Positions 17,904-28,551 of a DNA stretch of 64,000 nt are shown piece by piece. The stretch comes from Brachionus plicatilis (lineage: Eukaryota > Rotifera > Eurotatoria > Ploima > Brachionidae). Within the stretch, counting starts at the first letter, position 1. Each line of letters starts with the position of its first letter. The notes under the pieces are model-generated. The model saw only the letters and a list, made by a program, of their open reading frames with translations. It was not told where the DNA came from and ran no database searches. Where the stretch lies: NCBI GenBank assembly GCA_010279815.1, contig QEOQ01000041.1, positions 967,784 to 1,031,783 of the forward strand, read 5' to 3'. The position numbers were made by a program, and so were the translations under genes.

Positions 17904-19280
17904 ATGAATTTGTTTGATTATGTATTTAATTCGGATGAACTTCAATCGTGGATAAATGACCCAGAACACATTCTCAAACTGCATTCGGCTCGTTCAAACA
18001 AGGATTTGTCCAATTTGCTCATTCAGTTTACCAATTGTCGCCTTTTTTATGATAACAAAATAATAAAAGAAGATCTTTGGATGCGCTATGGTATTGTAGA
18101 AGACCCGCGTAAAATTTTTTTTGAGGAAAAAAAACAAGCCCATGTTCAAATTGACTTAAATGGGCTGTTGATAAGTCCCGGGTTCATAGACGTTCAAATA
18201 AATGGTGGTTTCGGTCGAGATTTTACCATTGATGCCAATATTGATGAGTGTCTGACCGAAGTGTCCAAGGGACTGCTTGAATATGGAGTAACAGCTTTTT
18301 GTCCCACAGTCATTTCCTCTCACTTGTCCAACTACCGAAATCTCCTTCCTAAAATACGCGATTTTTTCGCTAACTTAAAAACATCCAAAAAATTGAATTC
18401 CATAATTCTGGGCCTCCATTTGGAAGGGCCATTTATCAACAAAGAAAAGCTAGGTGCTCATGACATAACTGCTCTAAGAACCTTGGACGATGGAGTGAAC
18501 ACTTTAGAAGAAACATTCGGCATGGAGGTGGAGGAGCTTAAAAATTTTGTGTCCATAATAACTTTGGCTCCAGAGCTGGACCCTAGTAATAGGGTGATTA
18601 AAAAATTAACTGATAGCGGAATCGTAGTTTCGCTGGGACATTCTACAGCCAATTTAAAACAGGGTGAAAACGCTGTGATTAACGGTGCTACATTTATAAC
18701 TCATTTGTTCAATGCCATGCTGCCATTCCACCACCGAGATCCACATTTAATCGGCCTGTTGTCCAATTTCAGCCTTGAGAGTCACATTTATTACGGAGTA
18801 ATATCAGATGGTATACACACTCATCCTTCAGCTATAAACATTGCCTACAAGTCACATCCCAATGGTCTAGTGCTGGTCACAGACGCTATGTCAGCCATGG
18901 GCCTAGAGGACGGCCGGGTGCACCACATCGGCAGTCAAGCCGTTCAAATTATGAAAGATCCTGGGACCAAAAAGAGAAGTGCCTATTTACAAGGCACTAG
19001 AACTTTGTGCGGCTCGGTCGCTACAATGGATGATTGTGTGCGCAATTTAATGTCAGCTACTGATTGTAGTCTTCTAGAAGCTTTGAGATGTGCCACCGAG
19101 CATCCAGCCAAGCTGCTCGGTATCTATCCACTTGATGGAGGCTCGTTAAACTACGGCGCCAAAGCTAACTTCACAATTATTGATGATAATGTAAATGTTA
19201 AGGCCACTTTTATTAATGGAGATCTGGCTTGGTCAAGTCCAGACTGGTCTCCACTGTTTAAATTTAAACTCATTCCATAA
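17904..19280 (+). CDS. AMDHD2: N-acetylglucosamine-6-phosphate deacetylase
   Basis: Amidohydrolase that removes acetate from GlcNAc-6-phosphate, feeding recycled amino sugar back to glucosamine-6-phosphate in the cytosol. One uninterrupted 458-residue frame, longer than human AMDHD2 (409), with an extra N-terminal region of about 40 residues before LLIQFTNCRL. Seen: PGFIDVQINGGFGRDF (residues about 92-107); the metal ligands E174 in HLEGPF, H246 in LGHSTA and H267 in THLFNAM; and catalytic D327 in VTDAMSAMG. All key residues of the family are intact. The start is the first ATG after the T-rich AG at 17893-17894. It carries no intron, unlike its neighbours IARS2, Rap1 and RPN2. Very secure. 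Confidence 0.95.
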   Translation: MNLFDYVFNSDELQSWINDPEHILKLHSARSNKDLSNLLIQFTNCRLFYDNKIIKEDLWMRYGIVEDPRKIFFEEKKQAHVQIDLNGLLISPGFIDVQINGGFGRDFTIDANIDECLTEVSKGLLEYGVTAFCPTVISSHLSNYRNLLPKIRDFFANLKTSKKLNSIILGLHLEGPFINKEKLGAHDITALRTLDDGVNTLEETFGMEVEELKNFVSIITLAPELDPSNRVIKKLTDSGIVVSLGHSTANLKQGENAVINGATFITHLFNAMLPFHHRDPHLIGLLSNFSLESHIYYGVISDGIHTHPSAINIAYKSHPNGLVLVTDAMSAMGLEDGRVHHIGSQAVQIMKDPGTKKRSAYLQGTRTLCGSVATMDDCVRNLMSATDCSLLEALRCATEHPAKLLGIYPLDGGSLNYGAKANFTIIDDNVNVKATFINGDLAWSSPDWSPLFKFKLIP

Positions 19281-20384
19281 TTTTTTTAGCTAAAGGAAAG
19301 TTAAATTTTTTAAAAATTAGATTTAGCAAAATTTATTGATTAATTTTTTATTTTCAACGTAATCGATTGCCTATCTAAGCTATGTAAAAAAAGAAGTAGT
19401 TTAGAAGAGGATATACTCTTTAAAATAATTAGATTTCAGGTATGTTTAATTGATATTGGGATCTGACAACAACAAAAAACAACAAATTAATAAAAGAAAA
19501 ATTTAATTATTTTTTTTAAATAGTTTTGAGAGAATTTTGCGTAAATAAAGACTTAAAAGACTTAGAAAAAATTCAATTATTAATGAAATTTAATCTGGAA
19601 AAAATTTTTCAAGAATTTAGATGTCAATTTTGAATGATGAAAATAGTTAATAATTATGTGACTTAGCAAGCCGAAATCAGGATATATTTAGCTTCTCTTT
19701 TTACCATTGCCATTAATTGAATATTAAATTTTATCAATCTCTCAAAGCCCTCAGAGTAAGTTGGTGAGGAAAAAATTTTGTTCGAAAATTATTTCCTAAT
19801 AACATACAGGAATTTTAAAAATCGATCAAATTGCTTTTCTTTCTAAATCCATTTCCAAATCTCACATTTTAGCAAACAATTTTTTAATTTTTTTTGAAAA
19901 ATAAATAAATTATTTAATTAACTTTTTAGACTTATCTACAAATGCAAAAAATGATAACAGACTTAAACCTCTGTTTTCTCCATTGCAATTTATTTAATAA
20001 AGCTAGAATTTAAAAGCATTTTATTTTAATTTTATTTGAATTGAAAGCACAACTTGATAAACAAGTTTTGCTTGCTGAATTCTCTTTGCAGCAAATTAGT
20101 GTTAAGATGGTTAAAAAGAAAAAATGAAACACTCATTTAGACTCTCGATCGCATTCAATTTGCTCTAATTAGGTACTTATATCTTTTTTTTTAATAAAAA
20201 AATTTCACCCGAATCAAAAATATTAAATATCGTTCTCTTAAAAATATTATATAATTTATTCTAGTTTTTTGGTTGTTATCAAACACTGCTTCTAGGACAT
20301 GGACAGCTTTTTTTAAAATTTGACTCTAATTTTTTTTAGATAAGAATTTTAGCCGATAAGAGACAATAGATAATTTTAGCAGAA
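19281..20384. other. Intergenic between AMDHD2 and Rap1
   Basis: No gene or repeat recognised. Presumably holds the AMDHD2 3' end and the Rap1 promoter. A T-rich stretch ending in TTTTTTTTAG lies near 20330-20339, a possible 5'UTR splice acceptor for Rap1. Confidence 0.4.
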
Positions 20385-21013
20385 ATGAAGGAGTACAAGA
20401 TAGTTGTATTGGGCAGTGGAGGCGTTGGGTAAGAAATTAAAATGAAATTTAATATTAAATAATTTTATAAAAGCTTTGAAAAATTAGAAAATCCGCGTTG
20501 ACTGTGCAATTTGTTCAAGGCATTTTTGTGGAAAAGTATGACCCCACTATTGAGGACAGCTACCGCAAGCAAGTCGAGATAGACGGCCAGCAGTGCATGA
20601 TGGAAATACTGGACACGGCCGGCACCGAGCAGTTCACCGCCATGAGAGACTTGTACATGAAGTCCGGCCAGGGATTTGTCCTCGTCTATTCGATCACTGC
20701 CCAAGCCACTTTCAACGATTTGATGGAGCTGCATGATCAGATTGTGAGAGTGAAGGATTCAGCGGATGTTCCGATGGTCCTTGTCGGCAACAAATGCGAC
20801 TTGGAGGAAGAACGGGTCGTGTCCAGAGACCAGGGACAGCAACTTGCCAAAAATTTTAACTGCCATTTTATGGAAGCTAGTGCCAAAAATAAAATAAATG
20901 TGCCAGAGATATTCTATAATTTAGTTAGACAGATCAATAGCAAGCAGCCAGACAAGTCGAATGCCAAGGGAAACAAAAAGAAAAAGGAAAAAGGCGGCTG
21001 CTGCTGTTTGTAA
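20385..21013 (+). CDS. Rap1: Ras-related small GTPase Rap1
   Basis: Small GTPase controlling integrin and cadherin adhesion and polarity at membranes. Two exons: 20385-20428 and 20488-21013. The 59-bp intron splits the P-loop glycine codon, so the GSGGVGKS P-loop appears only after joining. 189 residues. Seen: P-loop GSGGVGKSA, effector loop YDPTIEDSY (Rap/Ras type), [11 protein letters not shown] with the Rap-specific Thr in place of Ras Gln61, NKCD, and EASAKNK. The C-terminus is a lysine-rich tract followed by CCCL, a CAAX box whose final Leu predicts geranylgeranylation. Codon use is visibly more G/C-rich than in the surrounding genes, as expected for a conserved, well-expressed gene. Very secure. 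Confidence 0.97.
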
Positions 21014-22511
21014 TTACACAATTGAGAGAATACAACCTTTTGATATTTTTTATTTGAGGCTATTTTATTTTTTTTGTTCTATTTTATGTAAAAAGACTGG
21101 TCAACAAAATCAAAAATTTAAAAGTTTTTTTTTTTTAATTTGTATTTTATCATTTTCTTATAGCACTCTATTTGTTTTTTTTTTAAAGAAAGAGAATCTT
21201 TGGAATTTCCGCAGCAAACTTGAATCACGATGTGTTAGAAAGAATATTAAGAAATCGTCTGAACAAGTGAACTGGGATATTTTGAATTTATTTGTAATTT
21301 TTTTTATATTGTTGTTTTCAAATATTAAAAGATTCTAAACGAACAATTGGCCTTTTCTTAAGTCTTATTTGATAACGTTGTCGAAATTCAAAATTTTGAC
21401 TGTATGGAAGTGAACGTTAAAAGGACAAAATTCAAAAATTTAATTACTTCGGTTTTCTTTATTCTATTTTCATCTAAACAAAAAAATTTTATACTTAATT
21501 TTAGATTATTTTTCTTTATAATAAAGATTAAAATAGCTTTCATTTTTTCAAATATTCAAAATGCTACTTGTAAAGCATACCAACCCAATTCCAAGGGCAA
21601 ATTGAAGTTTATGACTAAAAAATACTTAAAAACTTTTTTTATAAAGAATTTTTAGCATGATCATTAAAAGATAGCGAGGCTATTTTAGATCTACAAATGT
21701 ATTTTATTGATGCATTATTCTTTGGTATTTTACATGTAATCAAGGTTTTCATCATTTTTTCACGGTATCAAGTCTTTTTTGAATACAGAACTACTAAAAT
21801 TATTAATTTTTCTCCACAAAAATATTCCATTTTTACAAAATTAAATGAGTTACTCGAAAATTTTATTTATCAACAATTTTTTCTTAAATTAGCCTTATAA
21901 AAAAGTTTTATTTTTAGTTTGGTCTTTCCAGTCTTAAACGATCCAATAATCATTAAAAAAAATCCACTTCAAAAAATATAAAACAAGACAATTTTAAATT
22001 ATAACAATTTTTTTTTTTAATTTTTAAAAATTTTCAAAAATAAAATCAATAATTTTATCCAGAGTTGTTTTTAAATTACAAGTCTTAATTCAAGTCAAAG
22101 TCAAGACTTTAAATTTTTTAATTTTTTTTTTAACACTTAAAGTTTTTATTGTTTTTTAATACTTTTGACTTAAAGACAAGTCTAATTTACCAAAAGCTAG
22201 GAGAGGGTGTTCATCAGTGTTTGTTTTTTAATATGTTATTCAGCATCGAAATTTATGCAAAATTTAGTAATTTTAAAATTTATTTACCTTACGAGCTTTC
22301 ACCCCCTTAGCTTTAAAGACCAAAAACCTCTTATTTAAAGTACCACATTTGACGACAAGTAAAACATCAAAAAATCATCAATAAAAAAATATATATATAC
22401 ATATGATATTTCTTAATCATCAGATAGGAAAATTAAAAAAAATTAAAGTTTTTTTTATTTTTTCTTCAATTTGCCTTTCCAAGACGGAAATTGTAACAAA
22501 AAAATTTTAAG
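21014..22511. other. Rap1 3' flank and NSE3 upstream region
   Basis: Long low-complexity open frames occur here (to 21338, 21404-21655, 21697-21900) but are made of F/I/K/N runs and show no domain; they are judged chance, part of the Rap1 3'UTR or spacer. A T-rich tract precedes the NSE3 start. Confidence 0.45.
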
Positions 22512-23417
22512 ATGAGTCGAATGAGTCAAAGTCAATACAATGCTGAAATTGATGATAGTATGATTTCAAAAAAAGCTCAAGAATGTGTTGAGTATATTTT
22601 GTTCTGTTGCCTGTCAGAGAAAAAATGTATCATACGAAAAACAGACTTGAACAAAAATGTAATCAAAGATCTATCTCGTTCTTTTAAGAGCATTTTCAAG
22701 TATGTTAAAGAGTATTTAGAAGATGTGTTCGGCATGGAAGTTATTGACTTAGACAATGAAAAAGGCGAAAGATTTGGCATTCGATCCAAATTTGAATTTG
22801 ATTCCCATTTGGAAAAGCTAACAGAGAACAATTTTCAGAGAGGACTTTCTGATTTTCACAATGACTTGGCAAATAATGAATCTGACCAAAAATTTTCCAG
22901 CCAACTCAAGTATAGCATGCTAATGATAGCGTTGTCGTTGATATTTATGAATGAGAACGAAATTGACTCGCAGATATTCTGGGAAAGCTTGAAACGCTTG
23001 GACATAAATAAAGAAGAAAAGAGACACAAATACCTTGGAGATGTGTCAAAATATTTTACCAGTGATTTGGTCAAAGAAGGCTACTTGGAGTATGATCAAG
23101 TGGCTGGCACTGATCCACCGAGCTTTAAATTTAAATGGGGACACAGAGCTAAGCTTGAAATATCAAAAAAATCTGTTTTAAATTTTGTTTGTGAAATATA
23201 TGGAGGCTCTGAGAATTGTAAGCCCGAAGAGTGGATTGCTCAGTATGCGGATGCGATTAAAATTGATGAATTTAACAAAAATCCTGATCAAATTGAGCCC
23301 ATACATATCAAAAATGAATCTCCAAGATCTAGTCAAAAAAGCGTTGATCAAAATTTTTTAAACGATTCTCAAGAATTAAGGCCTAGTCGACGATCTTCTC
23401 AACGCATCAGATTTTAA
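22512..23417 (+). CDS. NSMCE3: NSE3 / MAGE-domain subunit of the SMC5/6 complex
   Basis: Single-exon, 301-residue protein. Residues about 20-235 form a MAGE homology domain: ECVEYILFCCLSEKKCIIRK, DLNKNVIKDL, LEDVFGMEVIDLD, MIALSLIFMNENEIDSQIFW and VKEGYLEYDQVAGTDPPSF follow the conserved order of winged-helix A and B. Animals outside placental mammals have one MAGE gene, which is NSE3, partner of the NSE1 RING protein and NSE4 in the SMC5/6 genome-maintenance complex (nucleus). The tail is serine/arginine-rich (PSRRSSQRIRF) and probably disordered. ATG at 22512 is the first of two close methionines. Confidence in MAGE is high; the NSE3 role rests on the one-gene rule. Confidence 0.88.
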   Translation: MSRMSQSQYNAEIDDSMISKKAQECVEYILFCCLSEKKCIIRKTDLNKNVIKDLSRSFKSIFKYVKEYLEDVFGMEVIDLDNEKGERFGIRSKFEFDSHLEKLTENNFQRGLSDFHNDLANNESDQKFSSQLKYSMLMIALSLIFMNENEIDSQIFWESLKRLDINKEEKRHKYLGDVSKYFTSDLVKEGYLEYDQVAGTDPPSFKFKWGHRAKLEISKKSVLNFVCEIYGGSENCKPEEWIAQYADAIKIDEFNKNPDQIEPIHIKNESPRSSQKSVDQNFLNDSQELRPSRRSSQRIRF

Positions 23418-25072
23418 TTAATCTTAAACTAATAGAAATTAAATTCAATTAGAATTTTAAATTGATTTTTTTTTGAGGATTAATTTTGTGTAAAATAAAA
23501 CCATTTTTAAGAATATGCTTGTTTTAAATTAGTTTTTAGGGGTTTTGCTAAGTTTAGCTTTAAATTTTCTAAGAAAATTAACTACGAAGGCTTTAATTGA
23601 CTCTCTTAAAGAAAGTTTATTCATTTTAGATGAAATATAGATCACTTATGTAAAAAAGATGTATTTTTGTAGTCTTTAATAATTAACAAAATTCACCAAA
23701 GTTTCAAAGGACATGCTTTATAACCCTTAGGAAGTCTGGAAAATTCGTGCAAATTCTGAATAATTGCACCCTATTTAAAAATATTAAAAATAAAGCGAAA
23801 TTAACTACACAGATTTTGAAGACTTCCGCAGTAGGTGAAACAAACATTGTTTCAATTTTTTTTAATTTTCAGAACAAGTTTTTGACCACATAATATTAAT
23901 GTATACTTTATAAAAAGATGAACTTAGTAGATAAAATGTATTAAATGTACTATATAAAACAATTATTAACTAGGTAATAAATTTAACATCTAGATAAAAT
24001 TATTAACTAATAGAATTAATAGACACATTCATAGAGAAAAAAATTAAATTGCTAGATAATTTTATTAAATAACTAGATATAATTAACACTAAATATAATT
24101 GAAAAGTTACTCAATATTATATTTGATTAATTAATTAATTTATTAAACTAGATCAAAAGGTTATAAACCCTCTTCAAATTCTCTTATTTTTACTTTACTT
24201 TACTAAATCAATTGAAAAATGATGTAGCCAGAGACCCACTCTTCGAATACGAGTAGTTCCGAAAACACCGAACCTAGCAGTGAAGACACTGATACCTATA
24301 TATAGTATACACTAATATTATATGATTTCTTTTGCTGTTATTTTTCTAAAAAATCTTACTTTCAAATTACTGTTTACACTGCAATTACGTCGAAAAAACT
24401 CTTATAAAACACAATTATAAAAAGGAAATTCTTTGTTTTTTTTTGTCATTATAAATGATTTTAAGACGAACTCTGTTCTTTAACACCTTTCAATAAATTT
24501 TTAACATACTAAATATAGTACTCACACTCCAAAGTATGTTAACCGCATTGGCTAAATCTTATTAACACATTCACAGTAAATCACATTAAAAGACTTTAAA
24601 AAGGAGTAGATAACAAGTTTTTTTTTGTTATCAAAACAAAGTTCATATAAAGAACACATTTACGAGAGAAATCAGGTCATAAAAGTGAAACAAAAAAATC
24701 TTAAGCTCTATTTTAATTTTAAAAAAAAGCTAAAATTAAGAAATCAAATAGTAGTCCAATTATGTTAAAAGATTGATACTACAGTTACTTAATAAAATTT
24801 AGAAAAAACCTAAAATTCTTTTAATACACTTAAACTTGTGCTAAAGAGATAAGAAAATTTTTTGTTGCCAAATTTTTTTCTATGATTCGAGTATTTTTTG
24901 AATTCCTCAGTTCAACAGTGGATGGTTAGGAAGATTTATTAAAAGTGAGTATCATGCTTTGAAATATAAGTTCAAGATTTTTGCCATCAACCATAGACTC
25001 TTTTTATTTACTTTGGTTGATGGCAAAATTTCTGAAGAGTATTAGAAATAAGATTATTAAGATTTTGTATAA
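23418..25072. other. Intergenic between NSE3 and the first tRNA-Met copy
   Basis: Mostly A/T-rich. A short island at about 24224-24297 is clearly richer in G+C and reads THSSNTSSSENTEPSSEDTD on the plus strand; its nature is unknown. A perfect 15-bp inverted repeat (TTTTGCCATCAACCA, 24979-24993, with 25014-25028) with a 20-nt loop lies just upstream of the tRNA. Confidence 0.45.
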
Positions 25073-25163
25073 GCCTCAATAGCGCAGTCGGTAGCGCGTC
25101 AGTCTCATAATCTGAATATCTGGAGTTATCTGGAGGTCGTGAGTTCGATCCTCACTTGGGGCA
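25073..25163 (+). tRNA. tRNA-Met (CAT), elongator, intron-containing, copy 1
   Basis: 91 nt that fold as elongator tRNA-Met once an 18-nt intron is removed: acceptor stem GCCTCAA/TTGGGGC, D-arm with A box TAGCGCAGTCGG, anticodon loop CTCATAA, T-arm with perfect B box GTTCGATCC, discriminator A. The intron most likely lies at the canonical 37/38 position, after CTCATA. G1-C72 and the TTCG T-loop exclude initiator tRNA. A T-run Pol III terminator follows (TAATTTTTTT). Identical to copies 2, 4, 5 and 6. Confidence 0.9.
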
Positions 25164-26397
25164 TAATTTTTTTGTTGTTGTTAAATAGCCACCTTGAAGC
25201 GATATAAATTGAATCTTAAGAAATATTAAATAAAATTAAAAATAATTTAAAGTTCACGAAATTCAAAACTTTAGTGCTATCTGAATTTCACATTTTTGAC
25301 TCAAAATTCGTAATCTACGCCCTCTAAAACCTCAGACAAAAAAATTTTTTTGAAGGGGGTAAAAAAAAAATTTTCTACACCCAGGGTTCCAAAAATAGCA
25401 AACCTTTTAAAAAAATGTTGTTCTTTAATACTCAAAATCTCAAAGATAAAACTTAAAAATATTAAAAAAGTATATATATTCTGAAAGAGTATAAAATTCT
25501 CTACAAGCTAATGTAATTTGGAAAAAAAAAAAAAGTGTGTGGCGGTTTTTGTTAGCTAAAAAATGGAAAAAAGTGTGTTTTTTCTGGTTTAAATCGTATC
25601 TCCTCCGAGGAATCAATTATGACCCGATTTATTTTTTTTTTTAAAAATCTAGACAAAATTCTGAACAAATCTATGGTTTTAATTTTTTATTTTATTGCTT
25701 TATTTCTCTTAAAAAATCTCTTTAAATCATGTGATTTTTAACAAATTTGTCAAATTTGTATTCTTTTAACAGAATTTTTAGATTAAACCAAAGAATTCGA
25801 TATTTTTAGGTGCTCAACTACTGTTTTTTTCGATTTTTCTGAAAAATATGCTTTTAGAACCTGACCGTATGTCGCACCATTATTGTATCCTACTAAACAC
25901 CGCCAAAATCGTCTAATTAATTTTTTTTGAAAGCTCTGAACCCAAATACTTTACAAATACCAAATACAAATACCCACATTTTTTTGAACAAGTCCAGTAT
26001 CTTCTTTAAGTCAATTTAGCCTTATGTTTGCGAATTCATCTGTTGACTTTACTCCACAATATCTTAATTAATTCTTTTATATGTTGAAATTGATGCTTTA
26101 GTTCCTTACGTTTTATTTTTTAGAAAATTTATATTTTTAAGAATCAATTAAAAGGGGAATTCTATCAAAAAATATGGAAAAAGTTTTAAAATTTGTGGCT
26201 ACGAAATAAAAAGAGCCATTTGAAATAGAAAAAATTAATTAATAGTTAATTTTGATATGTCGTTTTAAAAAAATTCAAAAAATACATCAAATTTTGATAT
26301 TTAAGGTATTAGAAGAATTGATAATATTAGAAATTGATACGGAGAATGAAAGAATAAATAAAAAATTGAAAATCAGAAAAGAGACCCTAGTTGGTTA
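25164..26397 (+). repeat. tRNA-linked repeat tail type B, copy 1
   Basis: Sequence following tRNA copy 1 that recurs inverted after tRNA copy 4: GTTAAATAGCCACCTTGAA (near 25181), AACAAGTCCAGTATCTTCTT (near 25985), and the stretch around 26240-26395 ending GAGACCCTAGT. Relative to the other copy it contains an extra block (about 25253-25970) whose first part is itself a repeat found inverted at 33715-33890. Confidence 0.7.
25253..25430 (+). repeat. Dispersed 180-bp repeat, copy 1
   Basis: TGCTATCTGAATTTCACATT and GAATCTACG-like neighbours match, inverted, 33715-33890 with scattered differences. No coding role seen; a frame in the other copy (33676-33864) is chance. Confidence 0.7.
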
Positions 26398-27507
26398 AAA
26401 AATTAAGAATAATTATAGGGTTAGGGTTAGCTTAACCTTAATTTATAAGGATGTTTATCGTACAATATTTCAGCTCATTGTAATGAAAACATTCAAATAA
26501 TTGAAATAAAATTTGTTGTAAATCTGGGCAAGAAAATAGGTTTTTGATAAGGGTCGTCATTTTTCGTGAAAAAAAATATATGGCCTTGTCCTGGGAATTC
26601 TATTTCTGTTAGCCCATGTCGATAGAAAGTATTTTTTCCAAGATCGGATTTTTAATATTTTTTATTATCCAAATTGACAAATTTCCCTCAAAAAAAGGGA
26701 AAATTGAAGTTACAGATCAAATTTTAAGATCAAAACGATCATTTGTAATTTTAAAACTTAATTTATCTATTGATTTTGATAATTTTTAATAAATTCTTAA
26801 CATTACTAGACATATTATGTCAATTATAACATTTATATCCATTCATTCAAATTTATATAATTTTATTTTTACACTTAAATAAATTTTTAAATTTTAAAAC
26901 AGTTGAATTTTTTTGCCTTTAAACGTTAGTTTTAATTAAAATCTATTAAAATATTTAAACCTAATAAAGTTCAATAAAAAGGGACATTTTGAAATTATAA
27001 ATATTTAATTAAATTGCTTTTGAAAAAAACTTATTTTTTCTTTATTATTAAAAAAATATTACAATTAATATTTTGATCTTTTCATCTTGATACCAAACTT
27101 CAATTTGCCCAAAAAAACAGTTCTAAATCCAACAAAGTAAATAAAGATATTTGATTGAATCTAAGTCTTAATTTATTTAGCATTTCCTTGAAATTTTTTT
27201 TTAAAAATCAGTCTTTTAGGTATATCCTAAAAAAACTGGATTCTGCTAAATATTCTTTAGATTCCACAAATGCCTTCAGATGTAAGCCTTTATTTTGAGT
27301 TTCAAAGGAACCGGGTTCTTATCAGAACGACTTTTGAAAAATAAAATATTAAATTCTTATGTCTATCAAGACAATTTCCCTGAAAAATTTCACTTTCTTA
27401 AAGATGAACCGAACAATACTATAATAGTCAAAAAGTAAACATGTTTTTTATTTTTATTCATTTTTTTAAGATTATATTAGAAAAGTAAAAATTTACAATA
27501 TTTTTCT
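26398..27507. other. Intergenic, downstream of mL49
   Basis: A/T-rich spacer with a short telomere-like TAGGGTTAGGGTTAG near 26415-26429 next to a GGTTAGCTTAACC palindrome. Otherwise nothing recognised. Confidence 0.45.
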
Positions 27508-28074
27508 CTAAAATCCACACTCAATTAAAAATTTGCTTATGTAATCTTGATAATGTCCCTTTACCATTACTTGTCTTTGAACTTCATTAACCTGTGAGTA
27601 AATAGTTAACTTCTTATCTTCATTTTTTTCAATGCATTTTTCGATATAATTTCTCAAATCTTCATCAAATTTCCAAATGTCACCTTCGATTCGCTTTATT
27701 TTGACCAGTTTTCTCGATCCGCCTTCGCGTTCCAAGGCATAAATGGGAAAATTGTGAAATCTTGTTCTTAGCACAAAATAAGGAAGCTTTGAGCATTTTT
27801 CGTTATTGGGAGGTACCCATCCACTTGGCGTGGGATAAAAATCGTGTTCGGGAGGATCTGGTACTACTAGACTTGGCAGCAATTTTTTGACATATTTGAA
27901 TTCTTCTTTAGATTCTGTAACACTTGTGAATTCGTGTCCTTCTAAATTAATCGGACGACTTGGAAGCGGTTTCCTCTCACTTGATTTTGAAAAATTTGAA
28001 GAATAAGCCACTAGCACTGACGGATTAACCATCGTTACATTCAATTTATTCAATTTGATTAGATATCGATGCAT
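27508..28074 (-). CDS. MRPL49: Mitochondrial large-subunit ribosomal protein mL49
   Basis: 188-residue, single-exon protein of the Img2/mL49 family, a component of the mitoribosome large subunit. The conserved core runs from PTPSGWVPPNNEKCSKLPYF through RTRFHNFPIYALE, VKIKRIEGDIWKFDEDL, VNEVQRQVMVKGHY and a terminal FLIECGF, matching the family order and the typical GF end. The N-terminus is basic with few acids, consistent with a mitochondrial import signal; human mL49 is 166 residues. It lies 477 bp downstream of the RPN2 stop on the same strand, with its own start ATG at 28074-28072. Secure. Confidence 0.93.
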   Translation of the reverse strand: MHRYLIKLNKLNVTMVNPSVLVAYSSNFSKSSERKPLPSRPINLEGHEFTSVTESKEEFKYVKKLLPSLVVPDPPEHDFYPTPSGWVPPNNEKCSKLPYFVLRTRFHNFPIYALEREGGSRKLVKIKRIEGDIWKFDEDLRNYIEKCIEKNEDKKLTIYSQVNEVQRQVMVKGHYQDYISKFLIECGF

Positions 28075-28551
28075 TTCTAAATCAAAAAACTTTTGGGATC
28101 CCTATTGATCTAAAATTTGAAGTCAGCTAAAACTCCACTCTCTAAAGGTAACATAAAAAAATAAAACAATAATTTTAACATAATTTTTTATTAGAAGACA
28201 AAAATCGTTTGCTAGTTTACCATTTAAAAAAAATATTAAACGAATATAATTAACCATGATGACTTAATAATTCTAAAAACTAATTGTGAACCCCTAAACA
28301 GATTTTGATGAATTTTTTAATTTTTCTATCAAAATTACTGAATAGAGCCAATTCACTCTATTTGTTCAAAATTAGAATGTTACATTTAAAATTGATTTGT
28401 TTTGGCAAAAATTTTTTAAATTTCCACCAAAAAAAAGTATCATTTTTGTCAACCTGTTAGACTTGGGAATAAATTAACTTTAAAAATTAACAAAAAAGAG
28501 TTACAAAACGATAATATCGTATATATGTTTAAATGGAATTAATAAATAATT
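28075..28551. other. Spacer between RPN2 3' end and mL49 start
   Basis: A/T-rich spacer between two minus-strand genes; presumably RPN2 3'UTR plus the mL49 promoter. No further feature seen. Confidence 0.4.

Noticed and set aside
21014..21900. Three long open frames after Rap1 (to 21338, 21404-21655, 21697-21900)
   Set aside because: Composed of F/I/K/N-rich low-complexity sequence with no domain; expected by chance in such A/T-rich DNA and probably Rap1 3'UTR or spacer.
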